A stretch of 64,000 nucleotides of DNA from Pedobacter foliorum. GTDB taxonomy: Bacteria > Bacteroidota > Bacteroidia > Sphingobacteriales > Sphingobacteriaceae. Under the pieces are notes generated by a model. That model saw nothing but the letters and a program-made list of their open reading frames with translations, made no database searches and was not told the origin of the DNA. Within the stretch, counting starts at the first letter, position 1; every line of letters begins with the position of its first letter. A program made the position numbers and the translations under genes. The stretch spans positions 62,001-126,000 of the forward strand of contig NZ_JABSNU010000001.1 of assembly GCF_013266735.1 (NCBI RefSeq), in the 5' to 3' direction. Shown one piece after another: positions 8,971-18,442 of this stretch.

Positions 8971-9590
8971 ACGATAAGCGCTATTGATATACAACTATAC
9001 AAAATTATACTAAGATAACGCGGAATTATATTATACAAAGGCGTGTTAAAAATCATTAGATGATTTAACAGAATGTAATTGTACAATGAAAGACAAATGG
9101 TTATTCCTGAATAAAAGATAAGAACACCTGATGCGATGCACAATCCAGCTGAATAGTGTTTTTCTTTTACGTAATTGTCGTGAAGCAGGTATTCATAAAA
9201 GTGTAGGCATGCAAAGATAACCTGGATAATTCCACCGTAAGCGATGATGTAGTTGTTAAAAGCGAAGGAGGTGTAAGTGTAATAGATTAACGATGTTATG
9301 ATATAAGTTGATGTGAGCAAAATAATTGTTTGCTTGTGCTCTTTAGCAGTAGAGAACCGATAAAAGATGAAAGCGAAAAAAAAATGGGAGATGAGGTTCA
9401 ATATATTATACATCCAGCCCGTGCTAAGTGCATGGGTTACATACAAGTACTTAGCCACCAGCTCAATTACAAGAACCAGTAGGAGGTATGGTACAAAAGA
9501 AATCATAAAAGAACTTTTGAGCTTTTTGATGTATATTAAGGACACCAGTAAACTCAAAAATTCGAAATAATGTTGTACGCTTAACTTCAT
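8943..9590 (-). CDS. Integral membrane protein, candidate sensor partner of the kinase
   Basis: This 215-aa protein has about seven hydrophobic helices and almost no soluble part. It overlaps the histidine kinase gene at its 3' end and starts inside the stop codon of the 129-aa gene (TAATG, one shared base), so all are translationally coupled. The seven-helix layout resembles 7TM sensor modules that are usually fused to kinases; here it would be a separate subunit. The sensing role is inference. Confidence 0.7.
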   Translation of the reverse strand: MKLSVQHYFEFLSLLVSLIYIKKLKSSFMISFVPYLLLVLVIELVAKYLYVTHALSTGWMYNILNLISHFFFAFIFYRFSTAKEHKQTIILLTSTYIITSLIYYTYTSFAFNNYIIAYGGIIQVIFACLHFYEYLLHDNYVKEKHYSAGLCIASGVLIFYSGITICLSLYNYILLNHLMIFNTPLYNIIPRYLSIILYSCISIALIVWRKPMTTS

Positions 9591-9979
9591 TAAGGGTGAA
9601 TTTCTCCCAGGTTATATGGATTCGCCTTGCCTCCAAGCTTGTCAACACCAGATGTAATCTCAGCTGCATTTGCACCATTATATGGCATGAAAAACACTGT
9701 TACTCTGCCAATCAATTTAGGATCTGCTTTAAAATGAGTGATTAATTCTTTGGTATAAATTCCTAATGATACTCTTACCGTTTTATAATCAGTAGTTGCG
9801 CTCAATTTATCCATCCAGTCATTCAATGGATCTTTAGTGAATTCTATGTAATCTGTTCTTGGAAGAAGACCAGTATTCGGTACTTTTAAGTACTCATTGA
9901 TACATGCATCAGCGAGTACGTATGGAACTTCCTGGTTAAAAAAGACCACTGAAAATTGTGATTTGCTTTCGTTTGACAT
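9590..9979 (-). CDS. Conserved hypothetical soluble protein heading the kinase operon
   Basis: This 129-aa protein has no signal peptide and no membrane segment. I do not recognise a domain; the sequence mixes strands and helices, ending with YNLGEIHP. Its TAA overlaps the next ATG by one base, so its translation is tied to the membrane protein and two-component pair. It is therefore likely part of the signalling system or its output, but no function can be assigned. Confidence 0.7.
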   Translation of the reverse strand: MSNESKSQFSVVFFNQEVPYVLADACINEYLKVPNTGLLPRTDYIEFTKDPLNDWMDKLSATTDYKTVRVSLGIYTKELITHFKADPKLIGRVTVFFMPYNGANAAEITSGVDKLGGKANPYNLGEIHP

Positions 9980-10027
9980 AATCTTATAGTTTGTTTATGT
10001 AAACTTATTCTTTCTTCAGCTTAAAAG

Positions 10028-10068
10028 CATAGGGTGTTTTTCACGTATTTTATGTTTAAAACACTATG
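10028..10068. repeat. Inverted repeat (possible hairpin) upstream of the kinase operon
   Basis: The arm CATAGGGTGTTTT (10028-10040) pairs with AAAACACTATG (10058-10068) apart from a two-base bulge. It lies about 50 bases upstream of the 129-aa gene and could be an operator or the end of a plus-strand transcript. The 268-base gap 9980-10247 holds nothing else I can support. Confidence 0.35.
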
Positions 10069-10247
10069 AGTATTACCGTTTTTAACAGGGATTTAATGTG
10101 CTTTACGTTTTTGAACTTTGTTCTCAGTGGTTGGTTCTGGTTAAAATTCAAAAGAAATGCGTAGTACGCTCTTTGCAAAGCTTGGTTTTACTGTCACATC
10201 TGAGTTCGTGTGGCAGTAACAACCATAGCTGTATGGGGGATTACAGA

Positions 10248-10487
10248 TTAATTATTTTCAAGAAAGTTAGTCAACAGATGCTTTAAATAAAGCTCCGGCT
10301 TAGGCATTTTAATTACTGTGCCCGGTTCCTTGTCTTGAGATTGCTTAATATAATTCGCTTTTATTTTACCCCAATCTTTAGAATACAGTTTAATAAACAT
10401 GTCCACAAAGTCTTTGTCTGTGTAGCCCTCAGGAAGTTTACTTAACACTGCTTCAATTTTCTCTTCTTTTCTATGTAATACTGCCAT
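10248..10487 (-). CDS. Small hypothetical protein
   Basis: This 79-aa soluble protein starts MAVLHRKEEKIEAVLSKLP and ends with a MPKPELYLKHLL segment. Similar small proteins with KLYxKDWxKIK and MPKPExYLK patterns occur in Bacteroidota without assigned function. The ATG at 10487 is preferred; a longer in-frame version from 10532 would overlap the DUF92 gene by 25 bases. It is the third gene of a minus-strand group with the helicase and DUF92. Confidence 0.65.
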   Translation of the reverse strand: MAVLHRKEEKIEAVLSKLPEGYTDKDFVDMFIKLYSKDWGKIKANYIKQSQDKEPGTVIKMPKPELYLKHLLTNFLENN

Positions 10488-10507
10488 AATGATTTTAATT
10501 GGGGCCG

Positions 10508-11218
10508 CTAAGTTAGGGAAATAAAAACACAATATAGCACCATAGCAAGTATTGAAGCCAGAAGTGTATTTAGAAAATTCACCACATTATTTCCTACATA
10601 ATTTTTTCGCTCAATTGTAGCTCCAAGTATGGAATCTATAAGATTACCAAGGATGCCGGCTACAGCTACAATAAGACATTTTTTATCAAAACCACCGTAA
10701 ATGAAAGCAATTACAAAAGCACCACAAGCGCCAATAAGTGTTCCTTCAATACTGACAACACCATCTAAACCATTGGCCTCCTTTTTTAACGTTAGGATGT
10801 TATAAAACCTACTTCCATAGATCATACCCAGTTCAGAGGATAGGGTATCGGCAAGGGCAGATGATAAGCTTGCTGCCATCATCAAAATGTAGAGTTCTGA
10901 ATGATTCTGGTCAACAATTGCCAAAGAGCCGAGTATCGCAGCAACACCTCCATTGGCAAACACCTGCCCGATATTTCTTCCTTTATTCTCTGAAATTTCT
11001 GGATGATATCTGGCTTTTAGGTACTTTTTATGTGATGTTGCTAATACACTAAGAATAAAAAAGGTAACAAGCATCAGAATGCCTTTTTCTTTAGCACCAA
11101 TGTATACCAAAAAACCAATGAGCCCTGCAGCAATGGATGCCGGAAGTGTTAGTTTTTTGGCTCTTACACATATTACCATCATGGCAATAAGTAAGATCGC
11201 AATTACAAGTAAGTTCAT
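10508..11218 (-). CDS. DUF92 (TMEM19-like) integral membrane protein
   Basis: This 236-aa protein has about six membrane helices. The signature motifs of DUF92 are present: RNIGQVFANGGVAAILG, SSALADTLSSELG and EANGLDGVVSIEGTLIG. Plant members (VTE6) act as phytyl-phosphate kinases in salvage of phytol; a CTP-dependent polyprenyl kinase role is possible here but unproven. Its ATG begins on the base right after the helicase stop, with no gap, so the two genes are cotranscribed. Confidence 0.85.
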   Translation of the reverse strand: MNLLVIAILLIAMMVICVRAKKLTLPASIAAGLIGFLVYIGAKEKGILMLVTFFILSVLATSHKKYLKARYHPEISENKGRNIGQVFANGGVAAILGSLAIVDQNHSELYILMMAASLSSALADTLSSELGMIYGSRFYNILTLKKEANGLDGVVSIEGTLIGACGAFVIAFIYGGFDKKCLIVAVAGILGNLIDSILGATIERKNYVGNNVVNFLNTLLASILAMVLYCVFISLT

Positions 11219-13129
11219 TTAAAACAATTGCAAGTTAATCGTTGGCTCTGTTGAAGAAGAACTAGTTTTAGTACTGGTTCTTGCCTTATGTTTACCAATC
11301 CAGGTAAGGTAATCTTCAGGTTTAATTGGCTCCTTTAATAAACCAGAAGCATATTGTATTTGGGAAATCCTTGCTTCAATTGTTTGTCTAAATTTTTGTA
11401 ACAAGTGTTGGATTTGCTGTTGGATTTTGTTTTTAGGCTTAATTCTTATGTTTTTGTTTACAGGATTAAGAAGTTGCATGGTTATTTCCTTACCGAAGTA
11501 AGCCAATGCCGATTCTATTCTATCCTGTAGTAACTGCTGATCTTTAAAACCAGCTTGTTTATGCAACTGTTTTACCTGTGTCTGAAATCTGTCTGATAAA
11601 GCAATTAGGTCGACGGTCGACTTATTCAACTGCGAGAGTAAAGATTTAAACTCAGGAAGGTGTGATTTAATGATCTCAGAATTTGAACTGATAGTTTCCA
11701 AACCACTAAGTATTCGGTTAAACGAGAAATGGTTTAGTACCACCTGCAAGATGAATTTTTCTTGTTCTGTGATCAGAATACTATCTAATTCTTCTTCTTT
11801 GGCAGGTTTCATATAATTGATCACCTCAGTATTTGATCGTAAGCTCTCTGTGCTGATTTTGGACTTTAAAATTAGCCCGTTTAATGTCCTTACACGACTT
11901 AAAGCCACATATACTTGACCAGCCACAAATGATTTTCCTGCATCAATTACAGCATTGTCAAATGTTAATCCCTGACTTTTATGGATGGTTACTGCCCATG
12001 CTAGTTTGATTGGATATTGCGAAAATTCTCCAACCTGTTGTTGTACAATAGCCTCTTCAGGGTCGGCCTTGTATTCAAAAGATTGCCATGATGTCTTTTC
12101 TAAAAGCAGATCATCTTCTTGCGGAAAGGAGATGTAAATGTGACCATCTTTAATGGATTTAACTTTTCCTATTTTTCCGTTGTAGAATTTCCGATCATCA
12201 CCTGTATCATTTTTTATGAACATGATCTGAGCACCTTCTTTAAGTTTTAGTGTCTGTTCTGCCTGCAGGCCAAGATCTCTAAATTCTCCACTAATTTCAC
12301 CCTCAAAAGTATATTCCTCACCAGTAAGTTCATCCAGTTTTCCTTTATTAGTCGTATTTGCCTCAGCATTATGTGAGGTAATGATAATAGGATTTAGGTC
12401 ATCGGTTGAGCTGAACTGAGGATCATATCTTTTATTTAAAAGATTCAAACTACTTTCACTAATTTGATTGTTTCTGATGTCATTAAGAATATTGATGAAT
12501 TCAGGTTCCGTTTGTCGGAATACAGTGGTAAGCTCTATTTGTAAAAGTGGGTTTCTGCGTACTACAAGTGCATCAAAGAAATAAGGAGATGGGTATGCTT
12601 GGCTTAGAAAAGCCCAATCTTCTCTTTTGGTAACAGGTGGCAGCTGATATAAATCGCCAATTAGCAGGAGCTGAACACCTCCAAAAGGCATGGTGTTTTT
12701 TCTGACAGATCTCAGGATAGCATCTATTACATCAAGTAAGTCGCACCGCACCATTGATACCTCATCAATAACAAGCAGTTCCAGTTCATTAAACAGGTTT
12801 ATTTTATCTCTGGTATAACTTAAATCAGAAACCATAGATTGAATAGAAAGTATACCTGCTTGTAGGTTCTCCAAACTAATGTCGCCTGGAAAAAAAGAGC
12901 CCGGAGGCAATTGGAAAAAGGAATTGATTGTGGTTCCTTTTGCATTCATTGCGGCAACTCCGGTAGGAGCAACCACAGCCATTTTTTTAGAACTACTCTC
13001 TTTAATTCGCTTAAGTAGGGTTGTTTTTCCTGTCCCGGCTTTTCCAGTCAGAAAGATATTCTGATTGGTATAGTCAATAAAAGATAAAACGCTGTCGAAA
13101 ATTGAATTAGAAAAACCGCCATTACTCAT
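11219..13129 (-). CDS. Pif1-like superfamily 1B DNA helicase
   Basis: This 636-aa protein has Walker A GKAGTGKT (residues 29-36), Walker B VIDEVSMV, a Q-containing motif III (LLIGDLYQLPPV), and late helicase motifs TIHKSQGLTFDN and VALSRVRTLNGL, the layout of Pif1/RecD-like 5'-to-3' helicases with a UvrD_C_2 domain. The last 200 residues are a helical extension common in Bacteroidota versions; a function in G-quadruplex or fork processing is a family trait, not shown here. It heads the group with DUF92. Confidence 0.9.
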   Translation of the reverse strand: MSNGGFSNSIFDSVLSFIDYTNQNIFLTGKAGTGKTTLLKRIKESSSKKMAVVAPTGVAAMNAKGTTINSFFQLPPGSFFPGDISLENLQAGILSIQSMVSDLSYTRDKINLFNELELLVIDEVSMVRCDLLDVIDAILRSVRKNTMPFGGVQLLLIGDLYQLPPVTKREDWAFLSQAYPSPYFFDALVVRRNPLLQIELTTVFRQTEPEFINILNDIRNNQISESSLNLLNKRYDPQFSSTDDLNPIIITSHNAEANTTNKGKLDELTGEEYTFEGEISGEFRDLGLQAEQTLKLKEGAQIMFIKNDTGDDRKFYNGKIGKVKSIKDGHIYISFPQEDDLLLEKTSWQSFEYKADPEEAIVQQQVGEFSQYPIKLAWAVTIHKSQGLTFDNAVIDAGKSFVAGQVYVALSRVRTLNGLILKSKISTESLRSNTEVINYMKPAKEEELDSILITEQEKFILQVVLNHFSFNRILSGLETISSNSEIIKSHLPEFKSLLSQLNKSTVDLIALSDRFQTQVKQLHKQAGFKDQQLLQDRIESALAYFGKEITMQLLNPVNKNIRIKPKNKIQQQIQHLLQKFRQTIEARISQIQYASGLLKEPIKPEDYLTWIGKHKARTSTKTSSSSTEPTINLQLF

Positions 13130-13190
13130 ATGGCAAATTTAATTGATTTTTTTTGCTGTTTAACCTAATGTTGAAATGTATTAGCCACCT

Positions 13191-14447
13191 TTATCGGTTA
13201 TAAGGATGCTCATTAATCCAGCGGAACTTTCTTTCTGTAAGTATGTATTTCTGTTTATTTAAAATGATCGTAGCTGGTGTACCAAATAAATTCCCTGAAA
13301 GGATCAGTTTATTACTGTCGGCAAATTTGTAATTAAGCGTGTAATTTACTTTTGGATCGTCAGTGAAAGCGATACTGATAGACTTGGATACAGAATCAAC
13401 TCCATAGGTACACCAGGCAGTTTCATCATTATTGTAATGAATCTGTGCATAGGTATTTCTGTCAAATATCATAAGCTTCCACTTGCGACTTAAAAAAGAG
13501 CTATCCGGAATTGAATCTTTCTTTTCTGTTTTTAAAGATTCTATCTTGTAAGCTCCGTAAACAGGCGATTTATCGTCAACTTTTTTGTCAAACAAGGCAG
13601 TTTTTAATGCCATAGTTAATGCTGCTCCTGCGTACAATAATACTGCGGCATACTTTAATACCAACTTGGAAATACGTACCCATTTCGCTTTAAAAATAGG
13701 AGCCTTTAGTTGGTTTAGTTTTACAAGTTCACCTTTAAAGAAAAATCTAATCAGATTTATAATATTAGGCGACAGTATGATTAGGCACATGACTACAAGC
13801 GCTGTGCTTATAATTTTTACAGGTACATCAAAGAAGTAGTTGATGGCCATAATATTTGCTGAGGTCATTAAGCATAGGAAAGCACCTATTGTAGCAGTCC
13901 TTCTGAAAAACAATAAAACACCCATCAATTCGGCTGTAAACATAAACCATTTGTAGCCTTCAGAAAATCCTAAAAACCTCCAGGCAAGGCCCATTGGGGA
14001 AGACTCTCCATAAGTAGTTGAAAGCTGACTAAGATAGAGGGAAGGGAATTGGCCTTCGTTGAGTTTAGCAATAGCATAGTGGACTAACATAAAACCTACA
14101 TAGAACCTAAGCAAAACGGTAAGCCAGTAAAAAAGTTGGTCGTGACTCTTTCTTTTTCTATCTAAAATCGACCATATAAATGTTCCAAATAAGGCTATCA
14201 ATAATACACAGAGCAATAGTACGTAATTGTACGTTGTGTCTCCACTACCATTGGTGAAAACAGTAATTGGTTCCGGAAGATTTAAATATTTTGCGGCAAA
14301 CCATGGAATGAAAGATTGAAGGACAGGTGTGGTGTATCTTTCAATATAATATAGAAATGGTAAACCTCCATTGTTAAAGCATAAGACAAAAAAAGAACAA
14401 AGTAAAAACAGGAATCTGGTTGAAATGAGAGAGACGTATTTGGCCAT
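13191..14447 (-). CDS. DoxX-like membrane protein with C-terminal soluble domain
   Basis: This 418-aa protein starts MAKYVSLISTRFLFLLC; an in-frame start at 14549 would add 34 residues overlapping the next gene. About eight membrane helices cover residues 1-300, with a DoxX-like core (LRFYVGFMLVHYAIAKLNEGQFPS, in two parts). The last 110 residues are soluble and beta-rich, probably outside the membrane. Function is unknown; DoxX relatives act in redox or quinone contexts. Confidence 0.7.
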   Translation of the reverse strand: MAKYVSLISTRFLFLLCSFFVLCFNNGGLPFLYYIERYTTPVLQSFIPWFAAKYLNLPEPITVFTNGSGDTTYNYVLLLCVLLIALFGTFIWSILDRKRKSHDQLFYWLTVLLRFYVGFMLVHYAIAKLNEGQFPSLYLSQLSTTYGESSPMGLAWRFLGFSEGYKWFMFTAELMGVLLFFRRTATIGAFLCLMTSANIMAINYFFDVPVKIISTALVVMCLIILSPNIINLIRFFFKGELVKLNQLKAPIFKAKWVRISKLVLKYAAVLLYAGAALTMALKTALFDKKVDDKSPVYGAYKIESLKTEKKDSIPDSSFLSRKWKLMIFDRNTYAQIHYNNDETAWCTYGVDSVSKSISIAFTDDPKVNYTLNYKFADSNKLILSGNLFGTPATIILNKQKYILTERKFRWINEHPYNR

Positions 14448-14560
14448 GGTTTGTGTTCGGTTGTAATTACAATAAGCAATCGTTAAAGTAAGAAAATAGT
14501 TGTTATCTTGCTGGATAAGAATCGTATTTTTTGTCAAATAATAATTCAACGCATCTCTTA

Positions 14561-15292
14561 ATGAAACATTTTATAATAGTAGCATTAATTTTATTATCAA
14601 TTACTTCATGCAATTATGCTCAACAGCCTACAAGTATTAAATCCGAATTGCCTGAGAGAATTAGTAATTATGAGGATTGGAAGAAAGAAGCTGAGTCAAA
14701 TATTAGACTAAACCCTAAGTTTGGTAATGCCGTTAAATCAGAGGAACAAAAAGAAGCAGATCAACGGCTTATCGATGATTATCTGAAGCAACAGGGGAGC
14801 CATCATAAGGCATCAGAGGTGCTTGTAAAATTAGGTTTTGATTATCTTTATAGGGGGGATGTTAGAACTTCGATGTATAGGTTTAATCAAGCCTGGTTAC
14901 TAGAACCTAAAAATGAAAATGTATTCTGGGGCTATTCGGCTGTTTACTTTACACTTGGGAATCACGAAATGGCAATGGAACAATTGAATGAAGGACTTAC
15001 TTTGAACCCTAATAGTTCAAACATACTTACCGACAAAGCAACAATCTATTTTGCTAAATTTCCAACTAGCAATGATCCAAAAGATTTGTCTGCAGCTCTG
15101 GATTTATTAAACCAGTCGTATAAGATAGATTCTACAAATCAGAATACTTTGTTCAAGTTATCTGTGGTCTATCTTATGAAAAAGGATTGTAAAAATGCAT
15201 TAAAATATTATGATGAATGCAATACTCTTGGAGGTAAGCCTATTACCAAAGAATTTAAAACAGCCCTTCAAGAACTGTGTGGTAAGAAGTAA
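14561..15292 (+). CDS. TPR-containing lipoprotein
   Basis: This 243-aa protein begins with a lipoprotein signal (hydrophobic stretch then LLSITSC, the Cys at residue 17), so it is likely anchored to a membrane. TPR motifs cover about 90-220 (VLVKLGFDYLYRGDVRTSMY, then NVFWGYSAVYFTLGNHEMAM). TPRs mediate protein contacts; the partner is unknown. The ATG at 14561 is chosen because an upstream in-frame ATG at 14531 would spoil the lipoprotein signal. Confidence 0.8.
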   Translation: MKHFIIVALILLSITSCNYAQQPTSIKSELPERISNYEDWKKEAESNIRLNPKFGNAVKSEEQKEADQRLIDDYLKQQGSHHKASEVLVKLGFDYLYRGDVRTSMYRFNQAWLLEPKNENVFWGYSAVYFTLGNHEMAMEQLNEGLTLNPNSSNILTDKATIYFAKFPTSNDPKDLSAALDLLNQSYKIDSTNQNTLFKLSVVYLMKKDCKNALKYYDECNTLGGKPITKEFKTALQELCGKK

Positions 15293-15378
15293 TGTGACTT
15301 TTTTGAATGATCTTTAACTACTTTAACTACAATATCTTGTCATTTTTTCTAAATTTAGGCACCTAAACCAATTTAACC

Positions 15379-16407
15379 ATGAAACTTATTTACATCATTG
15401 CGGGAGCATTACTTACAACAATATTAAGTACAGCAAATGCCCAGCAAAAAGAAACCCCTAAAAAAAGCACTAAGAATAAGGTAATTGTAGCTTATGTTAC
15501 ATCGTGGGGTAAGGTTTTACCTGATCCAAAACTTGTAACTCATATTAATTATGCTTTTGGCCATGTAAATAAGACATTCGATGGAGTGACTATTGAGAAT
15601 GAAGGTCGTTTGAAAGATATAACGGCATTAAAGGCAAAGTATCCTGCACTAAAAGTATTGCTTTCAATAGGCGGTTGGAAGAGCGGTAGATTCAGTGAAA
15701 TGGCTGCGTCAGAAGAAAATAGAAGTAAATTTGTAGAGGATTGCCAACGCGTAGTAAACGCATTTAATTTAGACGGAATAGATATAGACTGGGAATATCC
15801 AACTAGTTCAGAAGCTGGAATATCTTCTTCCCCTGATGATACCAAAAACTACACTTTATTGATGTCGGGGATCAGAAATAAAATTGGCAAGAAAAAACTA
15901 CTTACGCTAGCCTCTGTTTCAAATGCAAAATACATCGATTTTAAGGCCATAACACCAATAGTAGATTTTGTAAACGTAATGACTTATGATATGGGAACTC
16001 CTCCCAATCATCATGCAGGACTTTATCACTCAGAATACACTAAGGATATCAGTGTTGATGAAGGGGTTACAGCACATCTAAATGCAGGTGTTCCGGCCAA
16101 TAAGTTAGTTCTTGGTATTCCTTTTTATGGGCATGGAAAAGGCGACATTGCCTGGTACATAGATTACAAAGACATTGTAAAACTAAATGGTTATACCAAA
16201 AAATGGGATGATGTAGCTAAAGCTCCATATCTGACTAACGATGCAGGTGAATTTGTATTAACTTATGAAAATCCGCAATCCATAGCTATAAAATGTACTT
16301 ATCTATTGGATAAGGGGCTGTTGGGTGCCATGTATTGGGATTATACAGCAGATACCGAAGATGGAGAATTACGCAACGCAGTTTATTCAGGAGTTAAAGG
16401 AAAATAA
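15379..16407 (+). CDS. Secreted GH18 chitinase-like glycoside hydrolase
   Basis: This 342-aa protein has a signal peptide (1-21, ending STANAQ) and one GH18 TIM barrel. The catalytic DGIDIDWEYP motif is intact (Asp132, Asp135, Asp137 and the acid/base Glu139), as are SIGGW at 96-100 and the later VMTYDMG and YWDYT motifs. GH18 enzymes hydrolyse beta-1,4-GlcNAc links in chitin or chitodextrins by substrate-assisted catalysis. It has no carbohydrate-binding module. It is separate from the amino-sugar locus by 8 kb but could feed it. Confidence 0.92.
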   Translation: MKLIYIIAGALLTTILSTANAQQKETPKKSTKNKVIVAYVTSWGKVLPDPKLVTHINYAFGHVNKTFDGVTIENEGRLKDITALKAKYPALKVLLSIGGWKSGRFSEMAASEENRSKFVEDCQRVVNAFNLDGIDIDWEYPTSSEAGISSSPDDTKNYTLLMSGIRNKIGKKKLLTLASVSNAKYIDFKAITPIVDFVNVMTYDMGTPPNHHAGLYHSEYTKDISVDEGVTAHLNAGVPANKLVLGIPFYGHGKGDIAWYIDYKDIVKLNGYTKKWDDVAKAPYLTNDAGEFVLTYENPQSIAIKCTYLLDKGLLGAMYWDYTADTEDGELRNAVYSGVKGK

Positions 16408-16419
16408 CTGCGTTTATTA

Positions 16420-17178
16420 CTATTCTTTCTCGAGTACTTCAGCTAGTTCTGCAGATTTGTTAAACTGTGGATTGTGATCAGATTTGAATAGGAGGTATTT
16501 ATAGCCTCTTTCTTTGGCTCTTTCACCATAGAAGTAAAAATCATCTTTTTCTGGTTTAGCAGTATCTTCAACAGTTAAGATGTATGTTGCCGGTAATTTT
16601 AACGCAGCTTGATTTTTTCTTGAAACAGGCTGCGTAAAAGTTTTAACAGATTGAGGTACATCTTTTGGAGCTGGCTGATTTGGCTTAACCCATTGAGGAA
16701 CCATAAATCCATTAGTTGATGTAAACTTAGGGGTGTTGGCATTATCTCCTCTGGATGTTGCTAAGCTTTGCCCATCATTAGGCAAAATTGCATCAAGAAA
16801 GACTAATTTTTTGATTCGTTCGGGGATACTATCGGCAATTCCTGTAATTACCATGCCGCCGTAACTATGACCAACCAGGATGACATTCTTTAAATTCTCA
16901 TAGAGTATCAGATTAACTACATCTTTGATGTGTGTATTCAGGTCAATATCGGGAGAACTTAAGTGTACGCGTTCACCTTGTCCGGTTAAACTCGGTCTGT
17001 AGACGGTATTTCCATGGGAGGACATTATTTCATCAACGTTTTTAAAAGCCCAGCTGCCACCCCATGCACCATGAACTATTACGTAAACAGGTTTTTCTTG
17101 TGCTATGGTGGTACTTGAGATGAATGCGCTTAAAAAGCAAGCAATGATTAAGAACGGTTTTTTGAGAAATATGGTCAT
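16420..17178 (-). CDS. Secreted alpha/beta hydrolase
   Basis: This 252-aa protein has a signal peptide (1-26, ending TTIAQ) and an alpha/beta-hydrolase fold of the salicylate-esterase-like group. It shows an oxyanion-hole motif VIVHGAWGG, the nucleophile elbow GHSYGG (Ser105), an Asp in VFLDAILP and a C-terminal His in SDHNPQF. The substrate is unknown. It ends 12 bases from the convergent chitinase gene. Confidence 0.85.
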   Translation of the reverse strand: MTIFLKKPFLIIACFLSAFISSTTIAQEKPVYVIVHGAWGGSWAFKNVDEIMSSHGNTVYRPSLTGQGERVHLSSPDIDLNTHIKDVVNLILYENLKNVILVGHSYGGMVITGIADSIPERIKKLVFLDAILPNDGQSLATSRGDNANTPKFTSTNGFMVPQWVKPNQPAPKDVPQSVKTFTQPVSRKNQAALKLPATYILTVEDTAKPEKDDFYFYGERAKERGYKYLLFKSDHNPQFNKSAELAEVLEKE

Positions 17179-17272
17179 GATTTGCGTTTAGATTCAAGTA
17201 GTTTGAATCTAAATATAGTAATATCTTAATTGAAATAATTATGGTAAATTAGATTAGCTTAAACCATCTGGT

Positions 17273-18442
17273 ATGACGCCGGCACTAAAGGAAGTTTTCA
17301 TTAAGGAATTGCTTGCTAATCGAATCTCCCTTGCGGGATTTCACTCGCTTCTAGCAGCCGTTAATGAGCAGGATCTATCTCTCATTATTCAACGAATATA
17401 TGATCTAAATGATACACAGGTTAGGAAGATTGCGGCACTAGGACCTTTAATGGCAAAAATTGATGCAGTAAAAAACAGCCAGCGTAATGGTAAATTCCTA
17501 AGCAAAATTAAGGGTGGTTTTCGAAAAAATGCAAGCAATAAAGTAATACTTGTAGAAGGAGATTCCTGGTTTAATTATCCGATTTTATTGAGTGATGTGA
17601 TAGATTGGATAGGTATGGAGAAGAATATGGCTGTTTATAGTCTGGCCTCCGGTGGAGATTGGTTATTGAACATGCTTAGTGCGAGAAGGTATGTTGAGCA
17701 GCTTTCAACTATGCATCCTGATGTATTCATTATAAGTGGAGGTGGGAACGATTTGGTAGGTAGTAATAGAATTGCAGCCATGGTGGATCCGAAAGGAGAA
17801 TCGGATGAATTCATCAATAGTCCCTGGGCTCAGGGAGTGATGCGGAAATCCAAAACAGAATTTGATCCGCACAAGTTCAATAGAGGGCTTAAATTTCTAT
17901 CTAAAGACTTCTTCGCATTATTGATGTTTTTTCAGCTTCAATATTACAATCTTTTTAATGGCATCCTCACCTCCGGAACTGGAAATCCAGCCAATGGCAA
18001 ATTTCCAAATATCAAGATCATCACTCAGGGCTATGATTATGTAATACCAAGTAGGAAATTAGGCTTCGGGTTTAAGCCCTGGCGTTGGTACAGGCCGTTT
18101 GCAAGGATGTTTCTTGGACATGGCAGCTGGTTGAAAACGCCATTGGATTTAAGGGGGATTTCTGATTCTAATACACAAGAGGATATCATGTATTCCATGA
18201 TCTATCTCTTTAATGAAATGATGATTGAAACAGGACAATTTTTTAAGGAGATAGTTGGTTACGACTGCGTCTTTCATATAGACTCCAGAGGTGCAATTGG
18301 CAGACATGGCTGGACAGATGAGCTCCATCCGCTGCCTGAGAATTTCAGGAAGGTTGGGAAAGTATTTATAGACTGTATTAATGGTGTACCATCCACAAAT
18401 GGATTGGTTTATGAGGTTCCTCCTTCAATCGAAAAAATATGA
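17273..18442 (+). CDS. SGNH/GDSL-type hydrolase
   Basis: This 389-aa protein has no signal peptide. A helical N-terminal part (1-85) precedes an SGNH-type hydrolase domain: block I VEGDSWFNYP (Ser98), block III GGGNDLVG, and a C-terminal block V with Asp349 and His352 (TDELHP). The serine, glycine, asparagine and histidine of the name are all present. It overlaps the next membrane protein by 4 bases (ATGA), so the pair work together. Substrate unknown; SGNH enzymes are esterases or deacetylases. Confidence 0.78.
   Translation: MTPALKEVFIKELLANRISLAGFHSLLAAVNEQDLSLIIQRIYDLNDTQVRKIAALGPLMAKIDAVKNSQRNGKFLSKIKGGFRKNASNKVILVEGDSWFNYPILLSDVIDWIGMEKNMAVYSLASGGDWLLNMLSARRYVEQLSTMHPDVFIISGGGNDLVGSNRIAAMVDPKGESDEFINSPWAQGVMRKSKTEFDPHKFNRGLKFLSKDFFALLMFFQLQYYNLFNGILTSGTGNPANGKFPNIKIITQGYDYVIPSRKLGFGFKPWRWYRPFARMFLGHGSWLKTPLDLRGISDSNTQEDIMYSMIYLFNEMMIETGQFFKEIVGYDCVFHIDSRGAIGRHGWTDELHPLPENFRKVGKVFIDCINGVPSTNGLVYEVPPSIEKI

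Noticed and set aside
10098..10286. A 62-codon plus-strand reading frame
   Set aside because: It is rich in Cys and Leu without pattern, overlaps the end of the small minus-strand gene, and has no promoter or homologue-like motif.
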